A stretch of 64,000 nt of DNA from Acrocarpospora macrocephala (GTDB lineage: Bacteria > Actinomycetota > Actinomycetes > Streptosporangiales > Streptosporangiaceae), in assembly GCF_009687865.1 (NCBI RefSeq), contig NZ_BLAE01000030.1, forward strand, positions 62,001-126,000, read 5' to 3'. A program made the position numbers and the translations under genes. The notes beneath the pieces were generated by a model. The model worked only from the letters and a program-made list of their open reading frames with translations. It was not told the origin of the DNA and searched no databases. Of the stretch, positions 50,087-58,491 are shown piece after piece. Numbering within the stretch: position 1 is the first letter of the stretch; each line of letters starts with the position of its first letter.

Positions 50087-51093
50087 TCGAGACAGTGCTC
50101 GGGCCCGTTCCCGCCGAAGCGCTCGGCCCGGTCGACATGCACGAGCATCTGCTCCTGGACGCGAGCGGCCTGCGCCGGGACGGGGTGGCCGAGCCGGCGC
50201 CGGTGCACGCGGACGTACGCCCGGAGGTGCTCGGCTACCTGCGCTGGAACGCGCTCGCCCTGGCCGACAACCTGCGGCTGGACTGCGCGGACACCGCGGT
50301 CGAGGAGCTCGTCCTGGCCCGCGCCGCCGGTGTCGGCACCGTCGTCGAGGCCACCAGCGTCGGCCTGGGACCCGGGCACGACCGCCTGCCGGAGCTCGCC
50401 CGCCGCTCGGGGGTCCACGTCGTGGCCGCGTACGGGATCTACCTGTCCTCGGTGCTGCCCGGATGGGCCGCGGCGCTCGACGAGACCGCGCTCGAGGAAC
50501 ACCTGACCGGCGCCCTGGAGGACCACGTCCCGGGCACCGGCTACCGCGCGGGCCTCCTCGGCATCATGGGCACCACCGGCACCGTCACCGGCGTCGAACG
50601 CGCCCGGCTCCGCGCCGCGGCCCGGGCGGCGGCCAGGACCGGCGCCGCCGTCACCGTCCGGCTCGACCCGGTCAGCCGATCCGGAGTCGACGTCGTCGAA
50701 CTCCTCACCGGGCAGGGGACGGCGGCGGACAAGGTGCTCTTCACCAACTGCGACGAGTTCCTGGACGCGCCGTACCTCGCCGAGCTGTCCGCCGCCGGAG
50801 CGACACTCGAAATGTGCTTCGGCACCGAATTCCAGCACCTCGGCCGGCTGGAGAATCCATCGGACCGGGAACGGCTGGACTTCCTCGTGCGCTTCCTCGA
50901 CGCGTACCCGGCGTCCCGGTGGGTGATCGGCGGATCCACCTGGACCAAGATCCAGCTCACCCGCTACGGCGGCGGCGGGCTGGCCCATCCGCTCGGCCGG
51001 ATGGTGCCCGAACTCGCCCGCCGCGGCGTCCCGGCGGAGACGATCGCCGCCATGACGGTACGGGAGCCCGCCCGGCTGCTCGACCGATCCTGA
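50083..51093 (+). CDS. phosphotriesterase-family protein 3 with lost metal ligands
   Basis: 336 residues, homologous over its full length to the proteins at 33.4 and 45.5 kb. The N-terminal HxH (VDMHEHLLLD, ~20) is kept. The Glu position reads LLGIMGTTG, the next His reads VTVRLDP, the second His reads LFTNCDEF and the Asp reads VIGGSTWT. Four of the metal-binding positions seen in its paralogues are replaced. The frame is intact and coupled to the importer ATPase, so it is probably expressed as a non-catalytic or altered-function protein. Its stop adjoins that of the convergent kinase gene. Confidence 0.85.
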   Translation: MIETVLGPVPAEALGPVDMHEHLLLDASGLRRDGVAEPAPVHADVRPEVLGYLRWNALALADNLRLDCADTAVEELVLARAAGVGTVVEATSVGLGPGHDRLPELARRSGVHVVAAYGIYLSSVLPGWAAALDETALEEHLTGALEDHVPGTGYRAGLLGIMGTTGTVTGVERARLRAAARAAARTGAAVTVRLDPVSRSGVDVVELLTGQGTAADKVLFTNCDEFLDAPYLAELSAAGATLEMCFGTEFQHLGRLENPSDRERLDFLVRFLDAYPASRWVIGGSTWTKIQLTRYGGGGLAHPLGRMVPELARRGVPAETIAAMTVREPARLLDRS

Positions 51094-53391
51094 CTAGGAC
51101 AGCGGGAGGCGGAGCACGAAGCGGGCGCCGTGTGCGGGCGCCGCTTCGACGTGGAGGGTGCCGTGGTGGGCGTGGGCGATGTCCCGGGAGATGGCCAGGC
51201 CGAGGCCGGAACCGCCTTGGTTGCGGCTGCGGGCCGTGTCCAGGCGGGCGAAGCGCTCGAAGATATGGTCGCGTTCGGCCTCCGGCACCCCTGGGCCGTC
51301 GTCGGTGACGGTGAGTTCGGCCCGGTCGCCGGCGCGCTGGACGGCCACGGTGACGCCGCTGGCGGCGTGGCGGTGGGCGTTGTCGAGCAGGTTGTGCAGC
51401 AGGCGGACGATCTGGATGGGTACGGCGTCGACCATCACCCCATCCCGCAGGTCCAGCCGGGTGGGATGGCCGTCGCCGGTGCGGCGGGCGGTCTCGGTCT
51501 CGGCCAGCCGGGCCAGGTCGATGCGCTCCAGCGCGCTGGCCGGCATGACCCCGATCTTGGCCAGCAGGAGCAGGTCGGTGACGAGGGCCTGCAACCGGTC
51601 CACATCCCCCAGCGCGTGCACGAGCAGCTCGCCCAGGTCAGTCTCGCCGGGATGGAGCTGGGCTTCCTCCAGCTGGGCGCGTAGCCCGGCCAGGGGGGTG
51701 CGCAGTTCGTGGGAGGCGTCGGTGGTGAAGCGCCGCTGGCTCTCCAGCGACTGCTTCAACGACTCGGCGGCGCGTTCCAGCTCCAGCGACATCGTGTGCT
51801 CGCGGGTGTAGCGGCGGGCGTTGTCCATGCACACCGCCGCGCGGCTGACCAGTTCGGCGGCCAAGGTCACGTCGTCGTCCTCGAACGCGCCGGTGTGCTG
51901 GGCGCGGTAGAAGCTGACCACCCCGAGGGTGACGCCGCGGGCCTGCATCGGCACCGCGAGGAGCGAGTGCACGCCCTGCCCGCACACCTTCTGGCCGCGC
52001 TCGGGATCCTGTGCCATCCAGCCGAACACGGTTTCCAGCGCCGGTTCGAGCACCGGCTGCCCGGTGGCCAGGCAGCGCGCGTGCGGGGTGGACGGCAGCG
52101 GGTGGATGAGCGCGCCGATCCCGTACAGGTAGGACCCCGGCCGGACGGCGGCCAGGGCGATGCGGAACAGCCCGGCGCCCTGGGCGGACGGCTCGCGGCC
52201 GCGCAGCACCCAGGCGGGCACGTCGACGGCGGCGTAGTCGGCGAACCGCGGGACCGCGATCTCGGTGAGTTCCTCGGCGGTCCTGGTCACCTCCAGGGTG
52301 GTGCCGATCCGCGCCCCGGCCTCGCACAGCAGGCCGAGCCGTTCCCGTGCCTGCAAGGCCAGCCGCCCGATGCCCGGCTCGCTCACGGCCAGCAGCCACC
52401 CCTCGGTAGCGGCCAGGGGGGCGCAGACGGTGGGAGTGGCTGCTTTCAGCACGGCAGCGGGTGCCGACCGGCCGATCAGCGCCGACGACCCGGCTCTGGG
52501 CTCGCCGGACGCCACGTGCCCGGCCGGGCTGCCGTCGATGACGGCCTCCACGGCGATGCCGCTCGCCCCGGCGAGATCGTCGACGGAACGGCTGCGCAGC
52601 GTGGCGGCCCGGCCCCCCGACAGCTGCACCATCGCCACGCCCACATGGCCGATGGAGATCAACTCCGTGGCCTTCTCCAGCAGGCGCAGCCGATCGTGCG
52701 TGGGCAGCAGGTCGACGGGTACGACACCCGCCCGATGCGTGGCGTCGAGGAACGCCCGCAGCAGCGCACGCTCCCGTTCGGACGTCTGTTCGAACAGGCG
52801 TCGTTCGATGCGGACCGCCGCCTCCGTGACCAGGCCGAGCATCGCCGGGTCGGCGTCCCGGTCCAGGCACGTCAGATCCAGTACGCCCATGATGCGGCCG
52901 CTGATCGGGTCGCGAATGGGGGCACCGGCGCACGCCAGCAGCCGCAGGGATTCCGCGAAATGCTCCCGCCCCCGGATGAGGGCCGGACGACGCTCGACCA
53001 GCGCGGTGCCGGTGCCGTTGGTGCCGATGATCTGCTCGGAGCACCCGAAGCCGGGCAGGGCCGGGAGGTCGTCGAGCAATCTGAGGATTTCCGGTTCCCC
53101 GGCGCGGCGCTGCAGGATCCTCGCCTTCTCGTCGAAGAGGAGCGCGCTGACCTTGACGCCGGAGAGCTGGGATTCGAGCTGATCGAGCACGGGCCGGGCG
53201 GCGCGGACGAGCCTGCCGTCCATGTCGACGTCCCGGTGGTACACGTAGGGCGCGCGCTCAGGGGAAAGGCCCAGGCTCCGGCACCGCTGCCATGACGTCA
53301 GCACCCGTTTGCGCACGCCACTCTCAACGGTTTCGTCGGCGAAGAAGCGCTCACGAGCAACGGCGATGTCTGCTTCGTCGACAGCCGCCAT
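51094..53391 (-). CDS. GAF-domain sensor histidine kinase with AcoR-like N-terminus
   Basis: Sensor kinase of 765 residues without TM segments. The N-terminal ~240 residues (VLTSWQRCRSLGL, FGCSEQIIGTNGTGTAL, PIRDPISGRIMGVLDLT) are the input module of AcoR/DhaR-type regulators. A linker and a second GAF domain follow (~340-540), then HisKA with the phospho-acceptor in DASHELRTPL (~560). The HATPase has LLHNLLDNAHRHA, DDGPGVP, ERFARLD and GGSGLGLAI. ATG 53391 has AGGGGG upstream. No response regulator gene is adjacent, so it is an orphan kinase here. Confidence 0.88.
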   Translation of the reverse strand: MAAVDEADIAVARERFFADETVESGVRKRVLTSWQRCRSLGLSPERAPYVYHRDVDMDGRLVRAARPVLDQLESQLSGVKVSALLFDEKARILQRRAGEPEILRLLDDLPALPGFGCSEQIIGTNGTGTALVERRPALIRGREHFAESLRLLACAGAPIRDPISGRIMGVLDLTCLDRDADPAMLGLVTEAAVRIERRLFEQTSERERALLRAFLDATHRAGVVPVDLLPTHDRLRLLEKATELISIGHVGVAMVQLSGGRAATLRSRSVDDLAGASGIAVEAVIDGSPAGHVASGEPRAGSSALIGRSAPAAVLKAATPTVCAPLAATEGWLLAVSEPGIGRLALQARERLGLLCEAGARIGTTLEVTRTAEELTEIAVPRFADYAAVDVPAWVLRGREPSAQGAGLFRIALAAVRPGSYLYGIGALIHPLPSTPHARCLATGQPVLEPALETVFGWMAQDPERGQKVCGQGVHSLLAVPMQARGVTLGVVSFYRAQHTGAFEDDDVTLAAELVSRAAVCMDNARRYTREHTMSLELERAAESLKQSLESQRRFTTDASHELRTPLAGLRAQLEEAQLHPGETDLGELLVHALGDVDRLQALVTDLLLLAKIGVMPASALERIDLARLAETETARRTGDGHPTRLDLRDGVMVDAVPIQIVRLLHNLLDNAHRHAASGVTVAVQRAGDRAELTVTDDGPGVPEAERDHIFERFARLDTARSRNQGGSGLGLAISRDIAHAHHGTLHVEAAPAHGARFVLRLPLS

Positions 53392-53525
53392 TGACGGTTT
53401 CCCCCTGAGAGTTGCCACCTATACCACTGTGCGCACCCAATTCCAATGCTTCTGCCCAAAACTGTTAAATATTCTGTTGATTTCGACAGCTTGGTCCGGT
53501 TGGCCGTCGTATTAAAGTCGCGGGC

Positions 53526-54413
53526 ATGCAGAACTGGAGCCGCGATCAAGACGTTCATGATGTTGTGGGCGCTCACCTGCCCGGCTATCGGATCGGATCG
53601 GTGGCGCTCCTCGGCGAGGGGGAGGACAACGTCGCGTACGAGGTCAACGGTGAGTTGATCGTGCGCTTCGCCAAGGAGTCCGATCCGGTGGAGCGGGCCA
53701 CGCGAGTGACGGATGAGGCGCGCCTCCTCTCGGCCGTGGCTGGGATTTCCCCGCTGCCCGTGCCCGAGCCGAGTTTCACGGTCGCGGAACTAGGCTGCCT
53801 GGCCTACTTCAAACTGCCCGGCCTGCCCCTGATCGACGTGCCCGCGGCGCAACGATCGGCCGACGGCATCGCGGGCGCGCTAGGCGAGTTACTCGGCGCG
53901 CTGCATCATCTTCCAGCCGAGCGCATGTCTGACCTGGTATCCACTGATGACCAGCCGAAACAGTTATGGCTGAGCGAGGCCGTGGACACTTACTCCGTGG
54001 TCGTAGAGAGAATACCGACAGCGCATCGCCCCGTTGTCGAGGCCTTCCTTGACTCGCCGCCACCTGCCGACGAATACGCACAGGTGTTCTCCCACAACGA
54101 CCTGGGAATCGAACACGTTCTCGTCGACCCCGCCACCTGGACGGTGACCGGCGTCATCGACTGGAGCGACGCCGCGATCGTCGATCCGGCCTATGACTTC
54201 GGCCTCCTCTACCGCGACCTCGGCCCAGCGGCCTTACACCAGGCACTGAAGTCCTACCGAAGCGACATCCACGACGTGGACGCGATCAACGCGCGCGCGG
54301 TCTTCTACGCCAGGTGCAGCGTCCTGGAGGACATGGCCTACGGGATCGAGACCGGACAGGAGAAGTATCTCGAAAAGAGCCTCACCGCACTGAAGTGGCT
54401 GTACCCGGCGTAG
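53526..54413 (+). CDS. aminoglycoside phosphotransferase-family (APH/choline-kinase-like) protein
   Basis: Kinase-fold protein of 295 residues. It has an N-lobe lysine region (LIVRFAKES, ~45), the catalytic loop FSHNDLGIEHVLVD (Brenner motif HxDxxxxN-like, ~192) and the metal Asp in GVIDWSDAAIVDP (~212). Family members phosphorylate aminoglycosides, macrolides, choline or small metabolites; resistance is not implied. It is divergent from the kinase gene and closed by a strong terminator. Confidence 0.85.
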   Translation: MQNWSRDQDVHDVVGAHLPGYRIGSVALLGEGEDNVAYEVNGELIVRFAKESDPVERATRVTDEARLLSAVAGISPLPVPEPSFTVAELGCLAYFKLPGLPLIDVPAAQRSADGIAGALGELLGALHHLPAERMSDLVSTDDQPKQLWLSEAVDTYSVVVERIPTAHRPVVEAFLDSPPPADEYAQVFSHNDLGIEHVLVDPATWTVTGVIDWSDAAIVDPAYDFGLLYRDLGPAALHQALKSYRSDIHDVDAINARAVFYARCSVLEDMAYGIETGQEKYLEKSLTALKWLYPA

Positions 54414-54415
54414 TC

Positions 54416-54443
54416 GGCTCCCGGCCGGGTGCGGCCGGGAGCC
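54416..54443. terminator. bidirectional hairpin terminator
   Basis: A perfect 12-bp stem GGCTCCCGGCCG / CGGCCGGGAGCC with a 4-nt GGTG loop between the convergent phosphotransferase and EF-G-like genes. Confidence 0.88.
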
Positions 54444-54449
54444 ATCGTT

Positions 54450-56507
54450 CTATCGGGCTGTCGAAGGTACGGCCGGGGCAGGGGCGTACCCGGCGGGCCG
54501 GGTGGTGAAGGCGCCCCGGCCCTGGGTTCGGCTGCGGAGCCGGGTCGCGTACCCGAACAGGCCGGCCAGGGGCACCGTCGCGGTGATCACCACGGTGTCG
54601 GCCCTGACGGCCGAGTCGGAGACGCGGCCGCGCCGGGCGGACAGGTCACCCAGCACGCCGCCGACGGCGTCCGCGGGGACGGTGACCAGCACCTCGGCCA
54701 TCGGCTCCAGGAGCACCATCAGGCTGGCCCGCAGCGCCTCCCGCAGCGCGAGGCGGCCGGCGACGCGGAACGCCAGTTCCGAGGAGTCCTTCGGATGGGT
54801 GGCCCCGTCGGTGAGCGTGACCCGCACGCCCGTCACCGGGTGACCGCCCAAGGGCCCCTCGGCCAGGGCGTCCCGGCAACCGGCCTCCACCGCTCCCACG
54901 TACTCCCGTGGCACCCGACCGCCCACGACGGCCGAGTGGAACACGAAATCCGCCCCGGGGGCCGGCTCCACGTCGAGGACGACGTGGGCGAACTGACCTG
55001 CCCCTCCGTCCTGCTTGACGTGCCGGTACAGCAACCCGGACACCCCACGGGCGACCGTCTCCCGGTAGGCCACCCTCGGCCGGCCGACGCTGACGTCCAG
55101 CCCGTGATCGCGACGGACCTTCTCCACCGCCACCTCCAGATGCAGTTCCCCCATCCCGGACAGCACCGTCTGACCGGTCTCCCGATCGGCCCGGACCGCC
55201 AGCGAGGGATCTTCCTCGACCAGCCGGGCCAGCGCGGACCCGAACCTGTCGGCGTCGATCCTGCGGCGGGCTTCGACCGCCACGGAGACCACCCGATCGG
55301 CCACCGCGGCCGATTCGAACAGGAGCGGCGCGGCGGGGTCGCACAGGCTGGCCCCGGCGGCGGCCGACTTCAGCCCGGCCACCGCGACGATGTCCCCGGC
55401 CACCGCGACCGCCACCTCCGTGTGCCGGTCGGCCCGCACCCGCAGGATCCGGCCGATCCGCTCGGTACGGCGAGCACCCACGTCAAGCACCGTGTCCCCC
55501 CGCCGGACCGTCCCCGAATACACCCGCAGGTAGGTCAGCCGCCCCGAGGCAGTCGAGTTCACCTTGAAGACGAGCCCGGCGAACGGCGCCTCCGGGTCGG
55601 CGGCCCGCTCCCCCGTCTCGCCGTCCAGCGTGCCCCGCACCGGCGGCACGTCCAGCGGCGACGGCAGGTAGGCCCCGATGGCGTCCAGCAGCGGTTCGAT
55701 CCCGCGGTTGCGGTAGGCGGAACCGCACAGCACCACCACGCCCTCACCGGAACAGGTCAGGTCGCGCAGCGCGGCCGTCAGCGTCGGGGCGGAGATGGCC
55801 GACTCCGCGCAGAACTCCTCCAGCGCGAGCGGATGCCGTTCGGCCACCGCCTCCTGGAGCAGCCGGGCGCGCCGGCGCGCCTCGTCCAGGAGCGCCTCGG
55901 GCACGGGGCCTTCGACGACCGTGTCGTCGCCGTCCGACCAGATCAGGGATCGCATCCGCACCAGGTCCACCACTCCGGTGAACCCGGCCTCCCGGCCGAT
56001 GGGCAGCTGGATCACCAGCGGGGTCGCGTGCAGTCGAACGCGGATCGACTCGGCCACCGCGTCGACGTCGGCGCCGGGCCGGTCCAGCTTGTTGACGAAG
56101 GCGATCCGCGGCACGCCGTACCGGTCGGCCTGGCGCCACACCGACTCGGTCTGCGGTTCGACTCCGGCGACCCCGTCGAACACGACGACCGCGCCGTCGA
56201 GCACCCGCAGGGAGCGCTCCACCTCATGGGAGAAGTCGACGTGGCCCGGGGTGTCGATCAGGTTGATCTGGCGACCGTCCCAGGCGCAGCTCACCGCCGC
56301 GGCGAAGATGGTGATCCCGCGGTCGCGCTCCTGCGGATCGAAGTCGGTGACGGTCGTGCCGTCGTGGACCTCGCCGCGTTTGTAGGTGACGCCGGTGGCG
56401 TACAGGATCCGTTCGGTGACGGTCGTCTTGCCGGCGTCGACGTGGGCGAGGATGCCGAGATTGCGAACGCCGGCCAGCGTCTCGTTCAGGTTGGTACGCA
56501 TGCCCAT
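54450..56507 (-). CDS. elongation factor G paralogue (EF-G2 / ribosomal-protection-like GTPase)
   Basis: Translational GTPase of 685 residues with five EF-G domains. G1 AHVDAGKTT (~22), switch ERDRGITI (~60), G3 DTPGHVDF (~85), G4 NKLDRPGAD (~140), domain IV GRPRVAYRETV (~480) and domain V (~600-680) are present. The gene is not next to rpsL/rpsG/tuf, so it is a secondary EF-G. It resembles EF-G2 and Tet-type ribosomal protection factors in having G1 DAGKTT. Residues that define Tet proteins (long C-terminal helix) are not obvious. Function could be ribosome rescue or antibiotic tolerance. Confidence 0.85.
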   Translation of the reverse strand: MGMRTNLNETLAGVRNLGILAHVDAGKTTVTERILYATGVTYKRGEVHDGTTVTDFDPQERDRGITIFAAAVSCAWDGRQINLIDTPGHVDFSHEVERSLRVLDGAVVVFDGVAGVEPQTESVWRQADRYGVPRIAFVNKLDRPGADVDAVAESIRVRLHATPLVIQLPIGREAGFTGVVDLVRMRSLIWSDGDDTVVEGPVPEALLDEARRRARLLQEAVAERHPLALEEFCAESAISAPTLTAALRDLTCSGEGVVVLCGSAYRNRGIEPLLDAIGAYLPSPLDVPPVRGTLDGETGERAADPEAPFAGLVFKVNSTASGRLTYLRVYSGTVRRGDTVLDVGARRTERIGRILRVRADRHTEVAVAVAGDIVAVAGLKSAAAGASLCDPAAPLLFESAAVADRVVSVAVEARRRIDADRFGSALARLVEEDPSLAVRADRETGQTVLSGMGELHLEVAVEKVRRDHGLDVSVGRPRVAYRETVARGVSGLLYRHVKQDGGAGQFAHVVLDVEPAPGADFVFHSAVVGGRVPREYVGAVEAGCRDALAEGPLGGHPVTGVRVTLTDGATHPKDSSELAFRVAGRLALREALRASLMVLLEPMAEVLVTVPADAVGGVLGDLSARRGRVSDSAVRADTVVITATVPLAGLFGYATRLRSRTQGRGAFTTRPAGYAPAPAVPSTAR

Positions 56508-56565
56508 GGGCCCTTCGATGATCCAGAAAAGGACAGCGCGAATCCCGGACGAAACAGGGACAGGG

Positions 56566-56682
56566 TCAGCTGTTCGCCGCGGACGTCCAGCGCGGGCCGC
56601 GCAGCCGGCGCCGGGACGGCGAAGACACCAGGATCACCTCGTACCGTGACGAGGGAACGACGACGGCGACGCGCTGACGCAT
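56566..56682 (-). CDS. 38-residue ORF upstream of the EF-G paralogue, leader-peptide candidate
   Basis: ATG 56682 is preceded by a strong purine-rich RBS (GGAGGGGAGG). It encodes a basic, Ser/Arg-rich peptide starting MRQRVAVVVPSSRYEVILVS, with a 58-bp gap to the EF-G start. No homologue is recognised. Short leader ORFs with strong RBS before ribosomal-protection genes often work by attenuation, so this is a candidate; it may also be an unrelated small protein. Confidence 0.45.
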   Translation of the reverse strand: MRQRVAVVVPSSRYEVILVSSPSRRRLRGPRWTSAANS

Positions 56683-56857
56683 GGCCGCCTCCCCTCCATC
56701 ACCAAGGCCCGCGCCGCGGGCGCGGCGCTCAATTCGCGGCGAGCCTACCGAAACGGCCGCCTGCGGCAAACAGATTTAACGAGCCATCACAGGCCGCACT
56801 CGTGCCCGAGGATTGGCCAGGATGCGCATCACGAGGTGGCCGCACCGCACTAGACGC

Positions 56858-56869
56858 GAGAGCGCTCTC
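56858..56869. promoter_or_regulatory. LacI/CebR-like palindromic operator upstream of the lectin gene
   Basis: GAGAGCGCTCTC is a perfect 12-bp palindrome close to the CebR box (TGGGAGCGCTCCCA) used by LacI-family sugar regulators in actinomycetes. It lies 108 bp before the lectin start. The rest of 56683-56977 shows no gene on either strand that I can support. Confidence 0.55.
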
Positions 56870-56977
56870 AGCAAAAGCGCGCGAGGTTCCGTCCAGTTGA
56901 GTAGGAGTCGACTCACGCCACACCGGGCGGGCTCCCCGGATCCTGGAAAAAATCCCACCAGCTCTTGGGAGCTCAAG

Positions 56978-57505
56978 ATGGATCGTTCCACCGTACTCAA
57001 ACTCTCCGTGGCCGCGCTGGCGCTGGGCCTGACCGCGATCGCGGCTCCGGCGCAGGCCGCCGCCGACACCAGGCAGGTGATGCTCGTCAACGTCGAGACC
57101 GGCAAGTGCCTCACCATCGCGGGCGGGGTCAGCACCGAGAACAACGTCCACGCCGTCCAGTACACCTGCGACACCCACCCCTCCCGCCGCTGGACGCTGA
57201 GGTCGGGCGTCGGCGGCGGCCTGCGCGTCAAGAACGTCCAGACCGGCAAGTGCCTGACCATCGCGGGTGGCGTCAGCAAGGCGAACAACGTCACGGCCCT
57301 GCAGTACAACTGTGACACCCACCGGTCGCGGTCGTGGACCCTCACCGAGGACGGCACGACCGGCAACTACTGGATCAAGAATGTCGGGACCGGCAAGTGC
57401 GTGACCATCGCCGGTGGCGTCAGCAAGGCGAACAACGTCGAAGCGCTGCAGTACACCTGCGACAGCCACCCCTCCCGCCGCTGGCACCTCGTCTACGTGA
57501 CGTGA
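56978..57505 (+). CDS. secreted ricin-type beta-trefoil lectin-like protein
   Basis: Secreted carbohydrate-binding protein of 175 residues. A Sec signal peptide (residues ~1-30, AIAAPAQAAADT) is followed by only a beta-trefoil made of three near-identical units. Each contains GKCLTIAGGVS or GKCVTIAGGVS, NNVxALQY, CDxHxSRxW (W of the QxW motif), with one conserved disulphide pair per unit. No catalytic domain is attached. ATG 56978 has GGGAG upstream; an in-frame start at 56813 would place 55 extra residues before the signal peptide. Confidence 0.88.
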   Translation: MDRSTVLKLSVAALALGLTAIAAPAQAAADTRQVMLVNVETGKCLTIAGGVSTENNVHAVQYTCDTHPSRRWTLRSGVGGGLRVKNVQTGKCLTIAGGVSKANNVTALQYNCDTHRSRSWTLTEDGTTGNYWIKNVGTGKCVTIAGGVSKANNVEALQYTCDSHPSRRWHLVYVT

Positions 57506-57520
57506 GCTAACGCTCTCCCG

Positions 57521-57550
57521 GCGGATCGTCACCAGCCGGTGGCGATCCGC
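57521..57550. terminator. bidirectional hairpin terminator
   Basis: GCGGATCGTCACC / GGTGGCGATCCGC, a 13-bp stem with one G-T pair and an AGCC loop, between the convergent lectin and stress-protein genes. Confidence 0.82.
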
Positions 57551-57562
57551 TCGCGGATCCGG

Positions 57563-58399
57563 TCAGGGTGCGATCCGGACGACCGCCACCGGGCAGGGGG
57601 CGTGGTGCAGCATGGCCTGGCTGACGGAGCCGAGGAGCATGCCCGCCAGGACCCCGTGCCCGTGCGAGCCGACGACGAGCAGGTCCGCGCCGTCGGCCGC
57701 GTGCCGCAGGGCGTCGACCGGGTGCCCGTGCACGACGTCCATCGACACCCGCACGTCCGGGCTGGTCTCCCGCCATCCGGCCAGGACCTCGGCCAGCGCC
57801 CGCCGGCTGCCCTCGGGCTCGCCGTCGACGTCGGGCCGCAGGAGGTCGTGCCAGTCCCAGGCCAGCACGGCGCGCAGGCCGGCGCCGCGCAGGGCCGCCT
57901 CCTTGAAGGCGAACTCCAGGACGGCGGACTGGGCGTCCGAGCCGTCCACGCCGACGACGATCTCCGGCCGGGGCGGCGACTGCCGCTTGCGGACCACGAC
58001 CACGTCGCACGCCGCGTGACCGGCCACGCCGTACGCCACGGAGCCGATCAGCTTGCCGCGCAGGGCACCCAGCCCGGAGTCCCCGACGACCAGCAGATCG
58101 GCGTGGCGCGACTCCTCGATGAGGGCCAGCCGGGCGTCGCCGCCCGCCAGCTTCGTGTCGACGTTCACCTTCGCCTCGGCGCGCCGCGCCGCCGCGGCGG
58201 CCTCGGCGAGCGCGGCGTTCCCGCCGTCCCGCATCCAGGCCCCGACTCCGCTGTACGGCCCCGCGGCCCCCCGATCGAGGCACCAGGCGGGCACCGCGCT
58301 CACCACCCGGAGCGGCACGTCACGCAGCACGGCTTCGTGCGCCGCCCACTCCACCGCCTCCACACCGGCCCGCATGCCGTCCACTCCGGCGACGATCAC
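57563..58399 (-). CDS. universal stress protein with two UspA domains
   Basis: 278 residues forming tandem Usp domains: residues ~1-140 and ~145-278. The ATP-binding pattern GxxGxG(9)GS/T is seen in the first as VVGDSGLGALRGKLIGSVAYGV and in the second as VVGSHGHGVLAGMLLGSVSQAM; both copies look ATP-competent. Such proteins are commonly DosR-type hypoxia genes next to nitroreductases, as here. Confidence 0.9.
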   Translation of the reverse strand: MIVAGVDGMRAGVEAVEWAAHEAVLRDVPLRVVSAVPAWCLDRGAAGPYSGVGAWMRDGGNAALAEAAAAARRAEAKVNVDTKLAGGDARLALIEESRHADLLVVGDSGLGALRGKLIGSVAYGVAGHAACDVVVVRKRQSPPRPEIVVGVDGSDAQSAVLEFAFKEAALRGAGLRAVLAWDWHDLLRPDVDGEPEGSRRALAEVLAGWRETSPDVRVSMDVVHGHPVDALRHAADGADLLVVGSHGHGVLAGMLLGSVSQAMLHHAPCPVAVVRIAP

Positions 58400-58491
58400 G
58401 ATGTCCTCCCGCTGGGTCTACGCCTGCCTTCATGATCGCCGATCGGCGCTCGGAAGGGCAGGGCCGATGGACCCGAGATGGGCAGGACCTC

